From contig JADKKI010000059.1 in assembly GCA_016720595.1 (NCBI GenBank), positions 1-40,702 of the forward strand: 40,702 nucleotides of DNA. The letters are read 5' to 3'. The notes below the pieces were generated by a model that was given only the letters and a program-made list of their open reading frames with translations, had not been told where the DNA came from and did not search any database. Source of the DNA: Myxococcales bacterium. GTDB lineage: Bacteria > Myxococcota_A > Polyangia > Haliangiales > Haliangiaceae. The position numbers were made by a program, and so were the translations under genes. Below, piece after piece: positions 29,460 through 37,216 of the stretch (positions within the stretch are counted from its first letter, which is position 1; each line of letters begins with the position of its first letter).

Positions 29460-29527
29460 CCCGTGCCCGCTCGGTCAGAGTGGCACGAGCGCTGCAAGCG
29501 CAGCAAGCGTGTTACGGTGGGCACGGG
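29460..29527. repeat. Perfect 9-bp inverted repeat bracketing the sigma-54 promoter
   Basis: CCCGTGCCC at 29460-29468 and GGGCACGGG at 29519-29527 are exact reverse complements, 50 bases apart. They sit 2 bases beyond each of the two divergent start codons (kinase GTG 29457, peroxidase ATG 29530) with the sigma-54 promoter between. They could be binding sites for the activator or another regulator. Confidence 0.55.
29481..29496 (+). promoter_or_regulatory. Sigma-54 (-24/-12) promoter for the peroxidase operon
   Basis: TGGCACGAGCGCTGCA matches the TGGCAC-N5-TTGCA consensus at every specified position but one (C for the first T of the -12 box). The invariant GG and GC are present with correct spacing. 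Transcription would start near 29507, leaving about 23 bases before the ATG at 29530. The neighbouring divergent operon encodes a sigma-54 activator with GAFTGA. Confidence 0.75.
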
Positions 29528-29529
29528 TG

Positions 29530-30684
29530 ATGTGGCGGCGCATTCGGACGAGTGCGGTGGTCATGGTGGCGGCGATGGCAGCGACCCATTGCGACTGGTC
29601 GGATGATCGTGTCGTGGAGTCGTTCACGCCGGATCAGTGGTCGAAACTCCAGGCCGACTACGCACCGCCAGGAGCCCCGACGGCGTGCCCGCCGCACGTC
29701 CAGGGACAGTGGTCCGCGGCGAAGTGTCAGGCGGCGGCTCGGCTCGGGCAGCAGCTGTTCTTCGAGACCCGCCTCTCGAGCAACTGCACGGTCTCGTGTG
29801 CAACGTGCCACGACCCGGACCGCTGGTTCATCGACAGTCGCACCGCGAGCAATGTCTCGTCCGGGGCGATCACCTTCACGGGGCGGAACGCGATCTCGCT
29901 CGTCAACGGCGGGCTCAAGGACGATCTGGCCCCGCAGGATCAGCACGAGGTGTTCACGTGGGGTGGGCACTACACGAGCCCAGGCAGTGTCCTGCGCCTG
30001 GCGGCGGGCAAGCCCATGGGCAACGAGGATGTCGAGGCTGCCGTAGACAAGGTGATCCGCTCGCCGACCTACTGGGCGACCTACATGGGCGTGTTCGGGG
30101 TGACGGACTCTCAGAGCTCCGTGCTCGCCAACATCGAGCTGGCCTTCGACGCGTACATCCGCCAGCTCTCGAGCCTCGACGCTCCGTTCGATCGATTCAT
30201 CACTGGGCGTGCGGACGCGATCGGCGAGGACGCCCAGCGTGGCTTCGGGCTGTTCGTCGGCAAGGCCATGTGTGCCGAGTGTCATCGCGGGCCGTTGTTC
30301 AGCGACTTCCGGTTTCACGCGACGGGGGTGCCGCAGGCGGGCGCGAACGTCCCCGCGACAGACAGTGGACACCAGAAGTGGACGATGCAGCCCGCGGATA
30401 CGGGGACGTTCCTGACACCGACGCTGCGCAACGCGACCAGGACGGCGCCTTACATGCACGACGGCTGGATGGCCAACCTCGCCGAGGTGATCGCGTTCTA
30501 TCGCGCTGGTGGTGGCTCGGTCGCAGCCCCGGGGACGCTCGATCTTCTGATGGAGCCGCTCGACCTCTCGGACCAGGACGTCACCTCTCTCGAGGCGTTC
30601 CTCGCAACGCTCGACGGTGCCCCGGTCCCGGAGACCTGGACCCAGGACACCCACGTGAAGGCGCCATGTTCCGTAGCGCGCTGA
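29530..30684 (+). CDS. Di-heme cytochrome c peroxidase (MauG/CcpA family), probably a lipoprotein
   Basis: 384 residues. The ATG at 29530 is preferred (GTG at 29527 is in frame). The N-terminus has a signal ending AATHC, Cys21, so it is possibly lipidated. Two heme-binding sites: CATCH at 90-94 and CAECH at 248-252, with the usual spacing for this family. Other family features: GRNAISLVN near 118-126, PTLRNATRTAPYMHDG near the C-terminus, and FYRAGGG. Expected to reduce H2O2 in the periplasm or outer membrane with electrons from a small donor, or to oxidise a protein as MauG does. The cupredoxin encoded two genes later is a plausible electron partner. First gene after the sigma-54 promoter; its end overlaps the next gene by 19 bases. 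Confidence 0.9.
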   Translation: MWRRIRTSAVVMVAAMAATHCDWSDDRVVESFTPDQWSKLQADYAPPGAPTACPPHVQGQWSAAKCQAAARLGQQLFFETRLSSNCTVSCATCHDPDRWFIDSRTASNVSSGAITFTGRNAISLVNGGLKDDLAPQDQHEVFTWGGHYTSPGSVLRLAAGKPMGNEDVEAAVDKVIRSPTYWATYMGVFGVTDSQSSVLANIELAFDAYIRQLSSLDAPFDRFITGRADAIGEDAQRGFGLFVGKAMCAECHRGPLFSDFRFHATGVPQAGANVPATDSGHQKWTMQPADTGTFLTPTLRNATRTAPYMHDGWMANLAEVIAFYRAGGGSVAAPGTLDLLMEPLDLSDQDVTSLEAFLATLDGAPVPETWTQDTHVKAPCSVAR

Positions 30685-32078
30685 TCTTCGTGCTCGCGAG
30701 TGTGCCGGCGCTCGCACACGCGCAGCCGGAGCCCGCTCCAACTCCCCCAGCGGAGGCACCTCCGATCTTCGCGCCGCCCCAGGCCGACCCTCCAGCACCG
30801 GAGTCGGCGGCCGTGCCGATGCTGAAGGACCTCGTCGACCAGCTCGACGACCTCGAGGATCGGCAGCGTGCGCTGGAGAAGTCCGAGCGCAGCAACCGCG
30901 CTACGCGGAAGCAGGTCAACGAGCTGCTTCCGATGCGACGCATGATCACCGTGTTCGTCGATGTCGGTGCGTTCGCGGTGGGAGGCGATGGATCTGGTAT
31001 CCGCAGCGACATCGGCCATCTGTACTTCCCGCAGTACACCGATCGGATCGCCGGTCAGTGGGTGTTCATGGGCGATCCGCTGGCCACCGCGATCAACTCC
31101 CTCGGCGAGCCCGCCGATACGTCGAGCTCGCGAGAGCTCGAGGGTGACACCATCAACAGCTCCGGGCGGCCGTCGCTGTTCGTCAACGCGCTGGGGCTGT
31201 CGATCGGCAAGGATGTCGGGCACGGGGTGACCGTGACCGGCCTCGCCGAGCTGCTCCCGCGGGCGGATGCCAACGTGCTCGACATCGAGCTCGCGAACGT
31301 GAAGTACCGTCCGAGCAACGAGCGTGATCTCCTGTTCGAGGTGGGCAAGATCGACTCGGTGCTCGGCATCGAGTACCGGTCCCAGGACGCGTGGAAGCGA
31401 GTCGGCGTGACCCCATCGCTGCTGTGTCGCTACCTGTGTGCGCGCCCGCTCGGAGTATCGGCGCGGCTGACGACAAGTCAGCTCCAGGCCTCCGCGGCGC
31501 TCACCAACGGCGACAACTTCCAGCGCCTGTTCGAACCCAGCCACGAGCTCACGAGCAACCGACTCCCGACCGGCTCTGCCCACCTGCAGTGGAAGCTTCC
31601 CGTCGGCGAAGGGCTCGAGCTCGGGATCTCTGGCGCGCTCGGGCCGCAGCAGGGCCAGGCCTCGGCCTCCGTCGTGCAGTGGCACGTCGGTGCGGACCTG
31701 TGGCTGCACGGGGCTCATGGCTTCGAGGTGATGGCGGAGGTTGTCCAGGGCCGCCAGGAGGGCAGAACCACGACGCCGATGACGCCATGCGATGCAGCTC
31801 CATGCCTGCACTACAAGGGCGCGTATGTGCTCGTCGATCACCGAACCACGCCGAGGTTTCAGCCCTATGCTCGGGTTGACTGGCGCGATGCCGTGCATAC
31901 CAAGGGGGTGGAGTTCGTCTACGAGTCACACACCGTTCGCGGGACGCTCGGAGCCCGGTTCGCGATGACCCCCAACATCCTCGGCAAGGTCGAGTACACC
32001 TGGAACCACGAGCTGGGCGGCATCCCGCAGTTCGCCGATGACGTCATCACCAGCTCGATCGTCGTGACCACCGATTGA
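30666..32078 (+). CDS. Outer-membrane beta-barrel protein with N-terminal coiled coil
   Basis: 470 residues. The ATG at 30666 begins a signal peptide (MFRSALIFVLASVPALAHA) followed by a Pro-rich linker and a short coiled coil (MLKDLVDQLDDLEDRQRALE) at about 55-90. From about 95 amphipathic strands occur throughout (MITVFVDVGAFAVGGDGSG, LDIELANVKYRPSNERDLLF, RGTLGARFAMTPNILGKVEY). The protein ends in a strand plus ITSSIVVTTD rather than a terminal aromatic. The layout, coiled coil then barrel, is like trimeric carbohydrate or ion porins. Position between a peroxidase and a cupredoxin suggests it admits or exports the substrate or metal of that system; the specificity cannot be read. Confidence 0.75.
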   Translation: MFRSALIFVLASVPALAHAQPEPAPTPPAEAPPIFAPPQADPPAPESAAVPMLKDLVDQLDDLEDRQRALEKSERSNRATRKQVNELLPMRRMITVFVDVGAFAVGGDGSGIRSDIGHLYFPQYTDRIAGQWVFMGDPLATAINSLGEPADTSSSRELEGDTINSSGRPSLFVNALGLSIGKDVGHGVTVTGLAELLPRADANVLDIELANVKYRPSNERDLLFEVGKIDSVLGIEYRSQDAWKRVGVTPSLLCRYLCARPLGVSARLTTSQLQASAALTNGDNFQRLFEPSHELTSNRLPTGSAHLQWKLPVGEGLELGISGALGPQQGQASASVVQWHVGADLWLHGAHGFEVMAEVVQGRQEGRTTTPMTPCDAAPCLHYKGAYVLVDHRTTPRFQPYARVDWRDAVHTKGVEFVYESHTVRGTLGARFAMTPNILGKVEYTWNHELGGIPQFADDVITSSIVVTTD

Positions 32079-32080
32079 CC

Positions 32081-32794
32081 ATGAAGCCACGCTTCCTTCG
32101 CCTTTGCTTTCCGTTGCTCCTGCTGGTCGCGCCGTTCGGCGCCGATGGCAAGCCTGCCGGCGGCATCGTCAACGGCCGGGTGTTCGCGATCCGCGATGGC
32201 AAGGCGGTCGCACGGGATGATCTCTACGTGTATCTGCAGCCCACCCGCCGCCCACGCGGCAAGCACGCGGCGCCGGGCGAGGGCTGGCGCGCCGAGATCC
32301 GGCAGGAGAATACGCAGTTCACGCCGCACGTGGTGGTCGTTCCGACGGGCGCGGTGGTCGCGTTCCCGAACTACGACAAGGGTGTCGAGCACAACGTGTT
32401 CTCCCCGACCGATCCTCCGTTCGATCTGGGGCTCTACAACTACAACCGCAAGGGCAAGGATCACCGGTTCGATGATCCTGACGAGTTCGAGATCTACTGC
32501 GACCAGCACCGCGACATGTGGGCGCGGGTGAAGGTCGTCGATAGTCCCTACATCGTGAAGGTCGACGACACGGGGCGGTTCACGTTTCAGGCGATTCCCG
32601 CAGGCACGTACAAGGTCGTCGCGTGGACGCGCAACAGCCTCGAGGTCCCGTCCGAGCCGGTGGTGGTCACGGATGGGGCCGTGAGCACGTTGCGCGCGAA
32701 CCTCCACGTCCAGGTCGGGAAGGGGAAGCACTGCCATCAGCGCAAGGACGGCACGCCCTACAAGTACGCCGGTCCGTGCCCCGAAGACGATTGA
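32081..32794 (+). CDS. Cupredoxin-like (plastocyanin-type) blue copper protein
   Basis: 237 residues from ATG 32081 (a TTG at 32075 is in frame but lies across the previous stop). Signal peptide MKPRFLRLCFPLLLLVAPFG. The type-1 copper ligands are all visible in the order of plastocyanin-like proteins: His104 (GVEHNVFS), Cys140, His143 and Met146 (YCDQHRDMWA). A beta-sandwich follows with a carboxypeptidase-regulatory-like segment (GRFTFQAIPAGTYKVVAWTR). Similar proteins are often annotated as methylamine utilisation or plastocyanin-family proteins. Likely a periplasmic electron carrier for one or both neighbouring di-heme peroxidases. A structured palindrome starts 4 bases after the stop. Confidence 0.85.
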   Translation: MKPRFLRLCFPLLLLVAPFGADGKPAGGIVNGRVFAIRDGKAVARDDLYVYLQPTRRPRGKHAAPGEGWRAEIRQENTQFTPHVVVVPTGAVVAFPNYDKGVEHNVFSPTDPPFDLGLYNYNRKGKDHRFDDPDEFEIYCDQHRDMWARVKVVDSPYIVKVDDTGRFTFQAIPAGTYKVVAWTRNSLEVPSEPVVVTDGAVSTLRANLHVQVGKGKHCHQRKDGTPYKYAGPCPEDD

Positions 32795-32798
32795 TGCC

Positions 32799-32830
32799 GG
32801 CAAGGTTTGCCTGACCTGGCAAGTCTTGCC
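32799..32830 (+). terminator. Structured double palindrome GGCAAGGTTTGCC / GGCAAGTCTTGCC, copy 2
   Basis: GGCAAGGTTTGCC (32799-32811), 6 bases (TGACCT), then GGCAAGTCTTGCC (32818-32830). It can fold as a long hairpin with outer stem GGCAAG/CTTGCC and inner stem TGCC/GGCA separated by a 3x3 internal loop, the same design as copy 1. It lies directly after the cupredoxin stop and 83 bases before the second peroxidase gene. There is no T-run after it. Terminator, extragenic repeat or operator are all possible. Confidence 0.5.
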
Positions 32831-32881
32831 GTCCTCGAGGGTCAGCCTGTGGAGAGGCCGCTTGGGTTCGCGGTGGTGCGC

Positions 32882-32897
32882 TGGCGTCGCACTTGCT
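32882..32897 (+). promoter_or_regulatory. Possible second sigma-54 promoter
   Basis: TGGCGTCGCACTTGCT matches TGGC at -24 and a perfect TTGCT at -12 with correct spacing. The predicted start (about 32908) leaves only 6 bases before the ATG at 32914, too few for a normal ribosome binding site, so either the promoter is false, the mRNA is nearly leaderless, or translation starts elsewhere. Confidence 0.35.
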
Positions 32898-32913
32898 AGC
32901 CGACGCACCCATC

Positions 32914-34266
32914 ATGAGAACAATCAGGGCGGTGGTGGTGGTGGTGACGTGGAGTGTGGCGGTCGCAGGGTGCGGCGATGATGGCAAGGTCGCGCCCGAT
33001 GCCGCGGTTCATCCGGACGCGCCGGCGATCGACGCTCCGGCGCCGCTGCTCACTGCGCCGGAGCTAGCGGCCGCTCACGCGCTGTCGCCGCTGCCGGCGC
33101 CGCCCGCGGATCTGACCAACGCCTACGCGGACAGCGCGAAGGCCGCGGCCCTCGGCCAGATGCTGTTCTTCGACAAGAGCTACGCCGGCCCGCTGGCCGT
33201 GGGCGATGACGGCACCAACGGCGGCCTCGGCGCGGTCGGCGAGACCGGCAAGGTGTCATGCGCGTCGTGCCACGCGGTCGGCAGCGACGGCATGGACGAC
33301 CGGCGCTCGAAGCCGAACAACGTCTCGCTCGGGACGGACTTCGGTCCCCGCAACGCGCTCTCGGTGATCAACTCCGCGTTCTACACGTGGACGAACTGGG
33401 GCGGACGGTTCGATTCGCAGTGGTCGTTGTCGCTCGCCGTCGCCGAGAACGCCAAGATCATGAACAGCTCGCGACTCGCGGTGGCCCACCTGCTGTACGC
33501 GAAGTACCGCACCGAGTACGACGCCGCATTCCCGGTCGCTCTCGATGTCCGCCTCGCCGACACGACCACGTTCGCGGCGACCGGGAAGCCCGGCCAGCCG
33601 GCGTTCGACGGGTTGTCCACGACCGACCAGGCGATCATCAACGGGATCTACGTGAACTACGGCAAGGCGATCCAGGCGTACATGCGCACGCTGATCAGCC
33701 GCGACGCGGCATTCGATCGATTCGTCGCCGGCGACGACGGCGCGATCAGCGCCTCCGCGGTGCACGGGTTCAAGCTGTTCCTGGCGGACGGGTGCGTGAG
33801 CTGCCACGCCGGACCCGACTTCACCGACAACCAGTTCCACGCGCTCGCGGTGCCGCAAACGGGGCTGCACGTCCCTGCGTCCGATCTCGGTCGCTACACC
33901 GACGTGGCGGCCCTGCTCACGAGCCCGTTCAACACCAGCGGCGTGTACAGCAACAACACCACGACCGGCAAGCTGACCGGACTCGTGCAGGACAACGCGC
34001 AGAAGGGACAGTTCCGCACCAAGAGCTTGCGCAACGTCGCGCTCAGCGCGCCGTACATGCACGCCGGCCAGCACGCCACTCTCGACGAGGTGATCACGTT
34101 CTACGATCAGGGCGGCGGGGATCCCGGCGCGTCGGGCATCGTCAAGGATTCGCGGCTCGCCCCGCTCGGCCTGTCCACACAGGATCGCGCGGATCTCGTC
34201 GCGTTTCTGCAGACGCTGTCCGGCGCCCCGGTGGCGGCGGGCGCGCTCGTGGATACGTCGAAGTAG
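32914..34266 (+). CDS. Di-heme cytochrome c peroxidase lipoprotein (MauG/CcpA family)
   Basis: 450 residues from ATG 32914. Lipoprotein signal MRTIRAVVVVVTWSVAVAGC (Cys20), then a Pro/Ala/Asp linker to about residue 45. Two heme sites: CASCH at 116-120 and CVSCH at 294-298. Family motifs as in the first peroxidase: GPRNALSVINSAFY near 144-157, KSLRNVALSAPYMHAGQ and ITFYDQGGG near the C-terminus. It is clearly a paralogue of the gene at 29530, but longer, with an insertion between the hemes. It is separated from the cupredoxin gene by 119 bases with the double palindrome and a possible sigma-54 promoter, so it may be an independently controlled member of the same redox set. Convergent with the next gene, 16 bases apart. 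Confidence 0.9.
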   Translation: MRTIRAVVVVVTWSVAVAGCGDDGKVAPDAAVHPDAPAIDAPAPLLTAPELAAAHALSPLPAPPADLTNAYADSAKAAALGQMLFFDKSYAGPLAVGDDGTNGGLGAVGETGKVSCASCHAVGSDGMDDRRSKPNNVSLGTDFGPRNALSVINSAFYTWTNWGGRFDSQWSLSLAVAENAKIMNSSRLAVAHLLYAKYRTEYDAAFPVALDVRLADTTTFAATGKPGQPAFDGLSTTDQAIINGIYVNYGKAIQAYMRTLISRDAAFDRFVAGDDGAISASAVHGFKLFLADGCVSCHAGPDFTDNQFHALAVPQTGLHVPASDLGRYTDVAALLTSPFNTSGVYSNNTTTGKLTGLVQDNAQKGQFRTKSLRNVALSAPYMHAGQHATLDEVITFYDQGGGDPGASGIVKDSRLAPLGLSTQDRADLVAFLQTLSGAPVAAGALVDTSK

Positions 34267-34282
34267 CGGACGCCGCAGGCGC

Positions 34283-35494
34283 TCACCACGCGGTGGTCGG
34301 GCAGCTCCGCGTGCCGCCGCTGCACGCCGCGTGGCCCGTGAGGTCGTTGCAGTACTCGAAGCAGCCGAGCCGGCGGTAGCCCCCGTTGCCATCGAGCGTG
34401 CCGATCGAGAGCAGGTCGCCGTTGCGTGGCAAGGCGGGGTTGAGCGTGCCGTGCTCGTCGGTCAGCTCCGGCGCGAACGTGGTGTCGAACGCCGTCCAGC
34501 CGTTGCCGACCTGGCCCGGGCGATCGGCGGTCACCGAGGTCTCGTCGATCACGAGGTGATGCGCCTCGGAGCGCAGCGACATCCGCGCGCGCCCCTCGAA
34601 CACACCGACGATGCCGCTCGCCGTGAGCGAGACGGTGTCGCCGTAGATCAGCGCATCGGTGCGGACCAGCGCCGCGGCGTCGGGGGCGAACCGGGTCAGC
34701 ACGCCAGAGTCGATCATCGCGCCGCTCGAGGGATCGCGGACAACCAGCAGCAGATCGTCGCCGGCCTGAAGCGAGGGCGGGAGGATCACGTTGACCTGGG
34801 AGCCCGATGCGATCGACGTGGCCACGAGCTGCGCCTCGGCCGGGTGAGCGGGTGCATAGGCCCACACCTCGAGCGCGACGTCGTCCGTGCGATCGGCGAG
34901 CACGTCACCGAGCACCCCGTGGAGGATCCGATCACCGGTGCCGACGAGGGCGCCGGCCTTGGGCGCCGCGAGGATGTCGGTGACGCCGGGCTCGCAGGTC
35001 TCGCAGTGGGTGGCCACGTCGAACGCGCTCTCGCTCGCGAGGTCGAACGCGCCGACGACGATCAGGTGCTCACCGGCGGTGGCCACATCGATCGAGAGCT
35101 CCACGTTGCCGCGCGGCTGGGCATAGCCACCCGCACCGAGCACGGGGCGGGTGCCGCCGCGCAGTGGGCCGAGCACGGCGATCCGGACATCGCTGCCATC
35201 GGCCGCGGTGGCGACGACATCGAGCGGGACCGGCGCTGCGGACGAGCCGGCGATCCACACCGGGTAGACCCGTCGGCCGTTGACGGCGGCGTGGCCGCGG
35301 ACGCGCTCTCCGACGTGCAGGGTCGGGCCGACGTCCCAGCCGCTACCGGTCTCGGCGACCGCATCCTGCGCCGCGAGGGCGAGGTTCGGATCGGTGGGCT
35401 CGGAGGCGGTGCCGCCGGAGGCGACACAGGACGCGACGGAGGAGGCGAGGGCAGAGGCGAGCGCGAGGACGTGAACGTAAGCAAGGCGAGGCAT
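34283..35494 (-). CDS. Lipoprotein of unknown function
   Basis: 403 residues, intact, from ATG 35494. The signal ends SSVASC (Cys23). The mature protein is almost all beta-strand with Gly/Asp turns: two similar segments (ERVRGHAAVNGRRVYPVWIA near 70 and DRILHGVLGDVLADRTDDVA near 190) suggest duplicated jelly-roll or PPC-like domains of the sort found at the ends of secreted myxobacterial proteins. A CETCEPG pair is near residue 165 and a Cys-containing C-terminal segment (RRLGCFEYCNDLTGHAACSG) could form disulphides. No enzyme motif is seen. Monocistronic by position: convergent with the peroxidase gene, 214 bases from the next minus-strand gene. Confidence 0.7.
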   Translation of the reverse strand: MPRLAYVHVLALASALASSVASCVASGGTASEPTDPNLALAAQDAVAETGSGWDVGPTLHVGERVRGHAAVNGRRVYPVWIAGSSAAPVPLDVVATAADGSDVRIAVLGPLRGGTRPVLGAGGYAQPRGNVELSIDVATAGEHLIVVGAFDLASESAFDVATHCETCEPGVTDILAAPKAGALVGTGDRILHGVLGDVLADRTDDVALEVWAYAPAHPAEAQLVATSIASGSQVNVILPPSLQAGDDLLLVVRDPSSGAMIDSGVLTRFAPDAAALVRTDALIYGDTVSLTASGIVGVFEGRARMSLRSEAHHLVIDETSVTADRPGQVGNGWTAFDTTFAPELTDEHGTLNPALPRNGDLLSIGTLDGNGGYRRLGCFEYCNDLTGHAACSGGTRSCPTTAW

Positions 35495-35708
35495 GAGGCG
35501 ATGCGCTTGCCCACGTGCACGCGGGATACCGTCGCCAAACGCCCTGGATCGCAGCGCAACCCGCGATGCCTGCGCACGATGTGCAGCATTCGCCGTGCGC
35601 TCGTGGCGCGATGCGCGAACGAGCCGACTTCAGCGGCAACTCCGCCTGCCGCAAACGGTTGTCCGCGATCCAGTGCTGAGGCGACGGCGCCCGTCAGCCT
35701 CGGGGCGC

Positions 35709-36947
35709 TCAGCGGGTGGGCGGGTTGCCCGCGTACGACATCGTCACGCGACCGTCGAGCTTCGCGGTCTCGACGACGTTGGCGACCGAGAACGCCTTGC
35801 CGCGGAGCGTGTCGTAGCCACCGGTCGCGGTGACCAGGGCGTGCGTCCCGGCGATCTGATCGATCATCGCCGGGTTGTAGCTGGCGTCGGGCACCGAGGG
35901 GATGCGCAGCGTGAGCCCGGTGTGCGGCGCGATGATCGTGCGGACGTACTCGTTGTCGAGCGAGGGCGGACCACCGCGGGTCACGTTCATCATCACGATC
36001 ACGGCATCGGCGGTGCCCGCGCCTTCCTCGACCCAGGTCACCCCGGTCGGCGCGTAGGTCGGGTTGCCCATCACGTACGGGATCAGGCCCACGGTGGCAT
36101 CGACGATCACCGGCGACGCCGCGTACGCAGAGCGGTCCGCGATCATCTGCTTGCCGCGGCCGTTGGTGTCGAGCGTCGAGATCACGAGCTGATCCACGCC
36201 CTGGAGGTTCGGCACGTTCACCGTGGCGGGTTGGTGTCCACGCGCTTGCCCAGGAGCTGAACAGCTGGAACGCGCCGGCCACGATCCGCTGCTCCACGGT
36301 GACCGACGTGTTGGCCGGGACGTTGCGCGACGAGATCGTGGCGGCGAGGTTGCCCGACAGCGGCTCGAGCCCGAGGTCGACGTTCTCCGCGTACGGCGCC
36401 TTCTTGTAGAACGACGACTGATCCTGATCGGTGACGTAGAAGTCGACCATCGCCGGGCAGTTGGTCACGGTGATCGCGACGTTCGGCGCGGTGCCCTGAC
36501 CAGAGCCACACGGCGTCGAGACCTTCACGGTGCCCTGCGCGGCCTCTGGCACCTTCACCACGATCGCGCCGGGCGACGCGCCGAGGGCGAGGGTGTTGCC
36601 GAGCTCGAGCTTGTCGTTCGCCTTGACGCCGACGTACGTGTAGACCTCGGGCAGCTTGCGCTCCGCGGGCGGCGTGGCCGGCGGGTACGTCCGGATCACG
36701 GTGACGTTGCCTCTCGCCATCTCGAACTTCGCGAAGCCCATCGCATCGGTCAGCGTGTCGGCGAGCGCGGCATCGCTCGCGTCCTGGAAGATCACTAGGA
36801 CGCCGAGCCTGCGGCGTGTACCCATCGCGCACGGTGATCTTGAACATCGTTGGAAGGCGGCGGCATGTCGTCGCCACTGGTGCCTCCATCGATCGATCCC
36901 GTACACGCCGACGCCGCCAGGAGGAGACCTACGAGGATGTGCCGCAT
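35709..36947 (-). CDS. Lipoprotein of unknown function (frameshifted)
   Basis: ATG 36947 starts a lipoprotein signal (MRHILVGLLLAASAC, Cys15) and GSIDGGTSGDDMPPPSNDV. Between about 36870 and 36800 the sense moves through KITVRDGYTPQA to LGVLVIFQDASDAALADTLT, one frame over. That frame is good to about 36235 (GFAKFEMARGNVTVIRTYPP, AITVTNCPAMVDFYVTDQDQ, TISSRNVPANTSVTVEQRIV), then a final indel leads to VNVPNLQGVDQLVISTLDTN and the end at 35709 (LDGRVTMSYAGNPPTR). The restored length is about 410 residues. The start of the mature region resembles a carboxypeptidase-regulatory/Ig-like beta-sandwich. Unknown role; divergent from the repeat lipoprotein at 37217 with 269 bases between. Confidence 0.6.
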
Positions 36948-37216
36948 GCCTGATCGTTCTCCACGATCGGTGCCAACCACGTACACGGACTTGCGCGACG
37001 ATCGAACGGATCTTGGGGGCGCCCAGCCGCAAGATCCCGGAATCCGCGGAGGGCTTACACCCAGCGCGGATCGGCGTGCATGTACGACACGCATGGCACT
37101 CCACGAGCCTGAGCCCGCAGCAGGTGTTGATCCTGCACCGCTGCGGGAGCAGCTCACCCGCATGATACGGTGGTGAACTGCGTCGACGAACGGTCGGCGT
37201 CATCGGGGGGACCGCC

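Noticed and set aside
36960..36975. Minus-strand TGGCACCGATCGTGGA before the lipoprotein at 36947
   Set aside because: The -24 box is perfect but the -12 GC is replaced by GG, and the start would be at or beyond the ATG.
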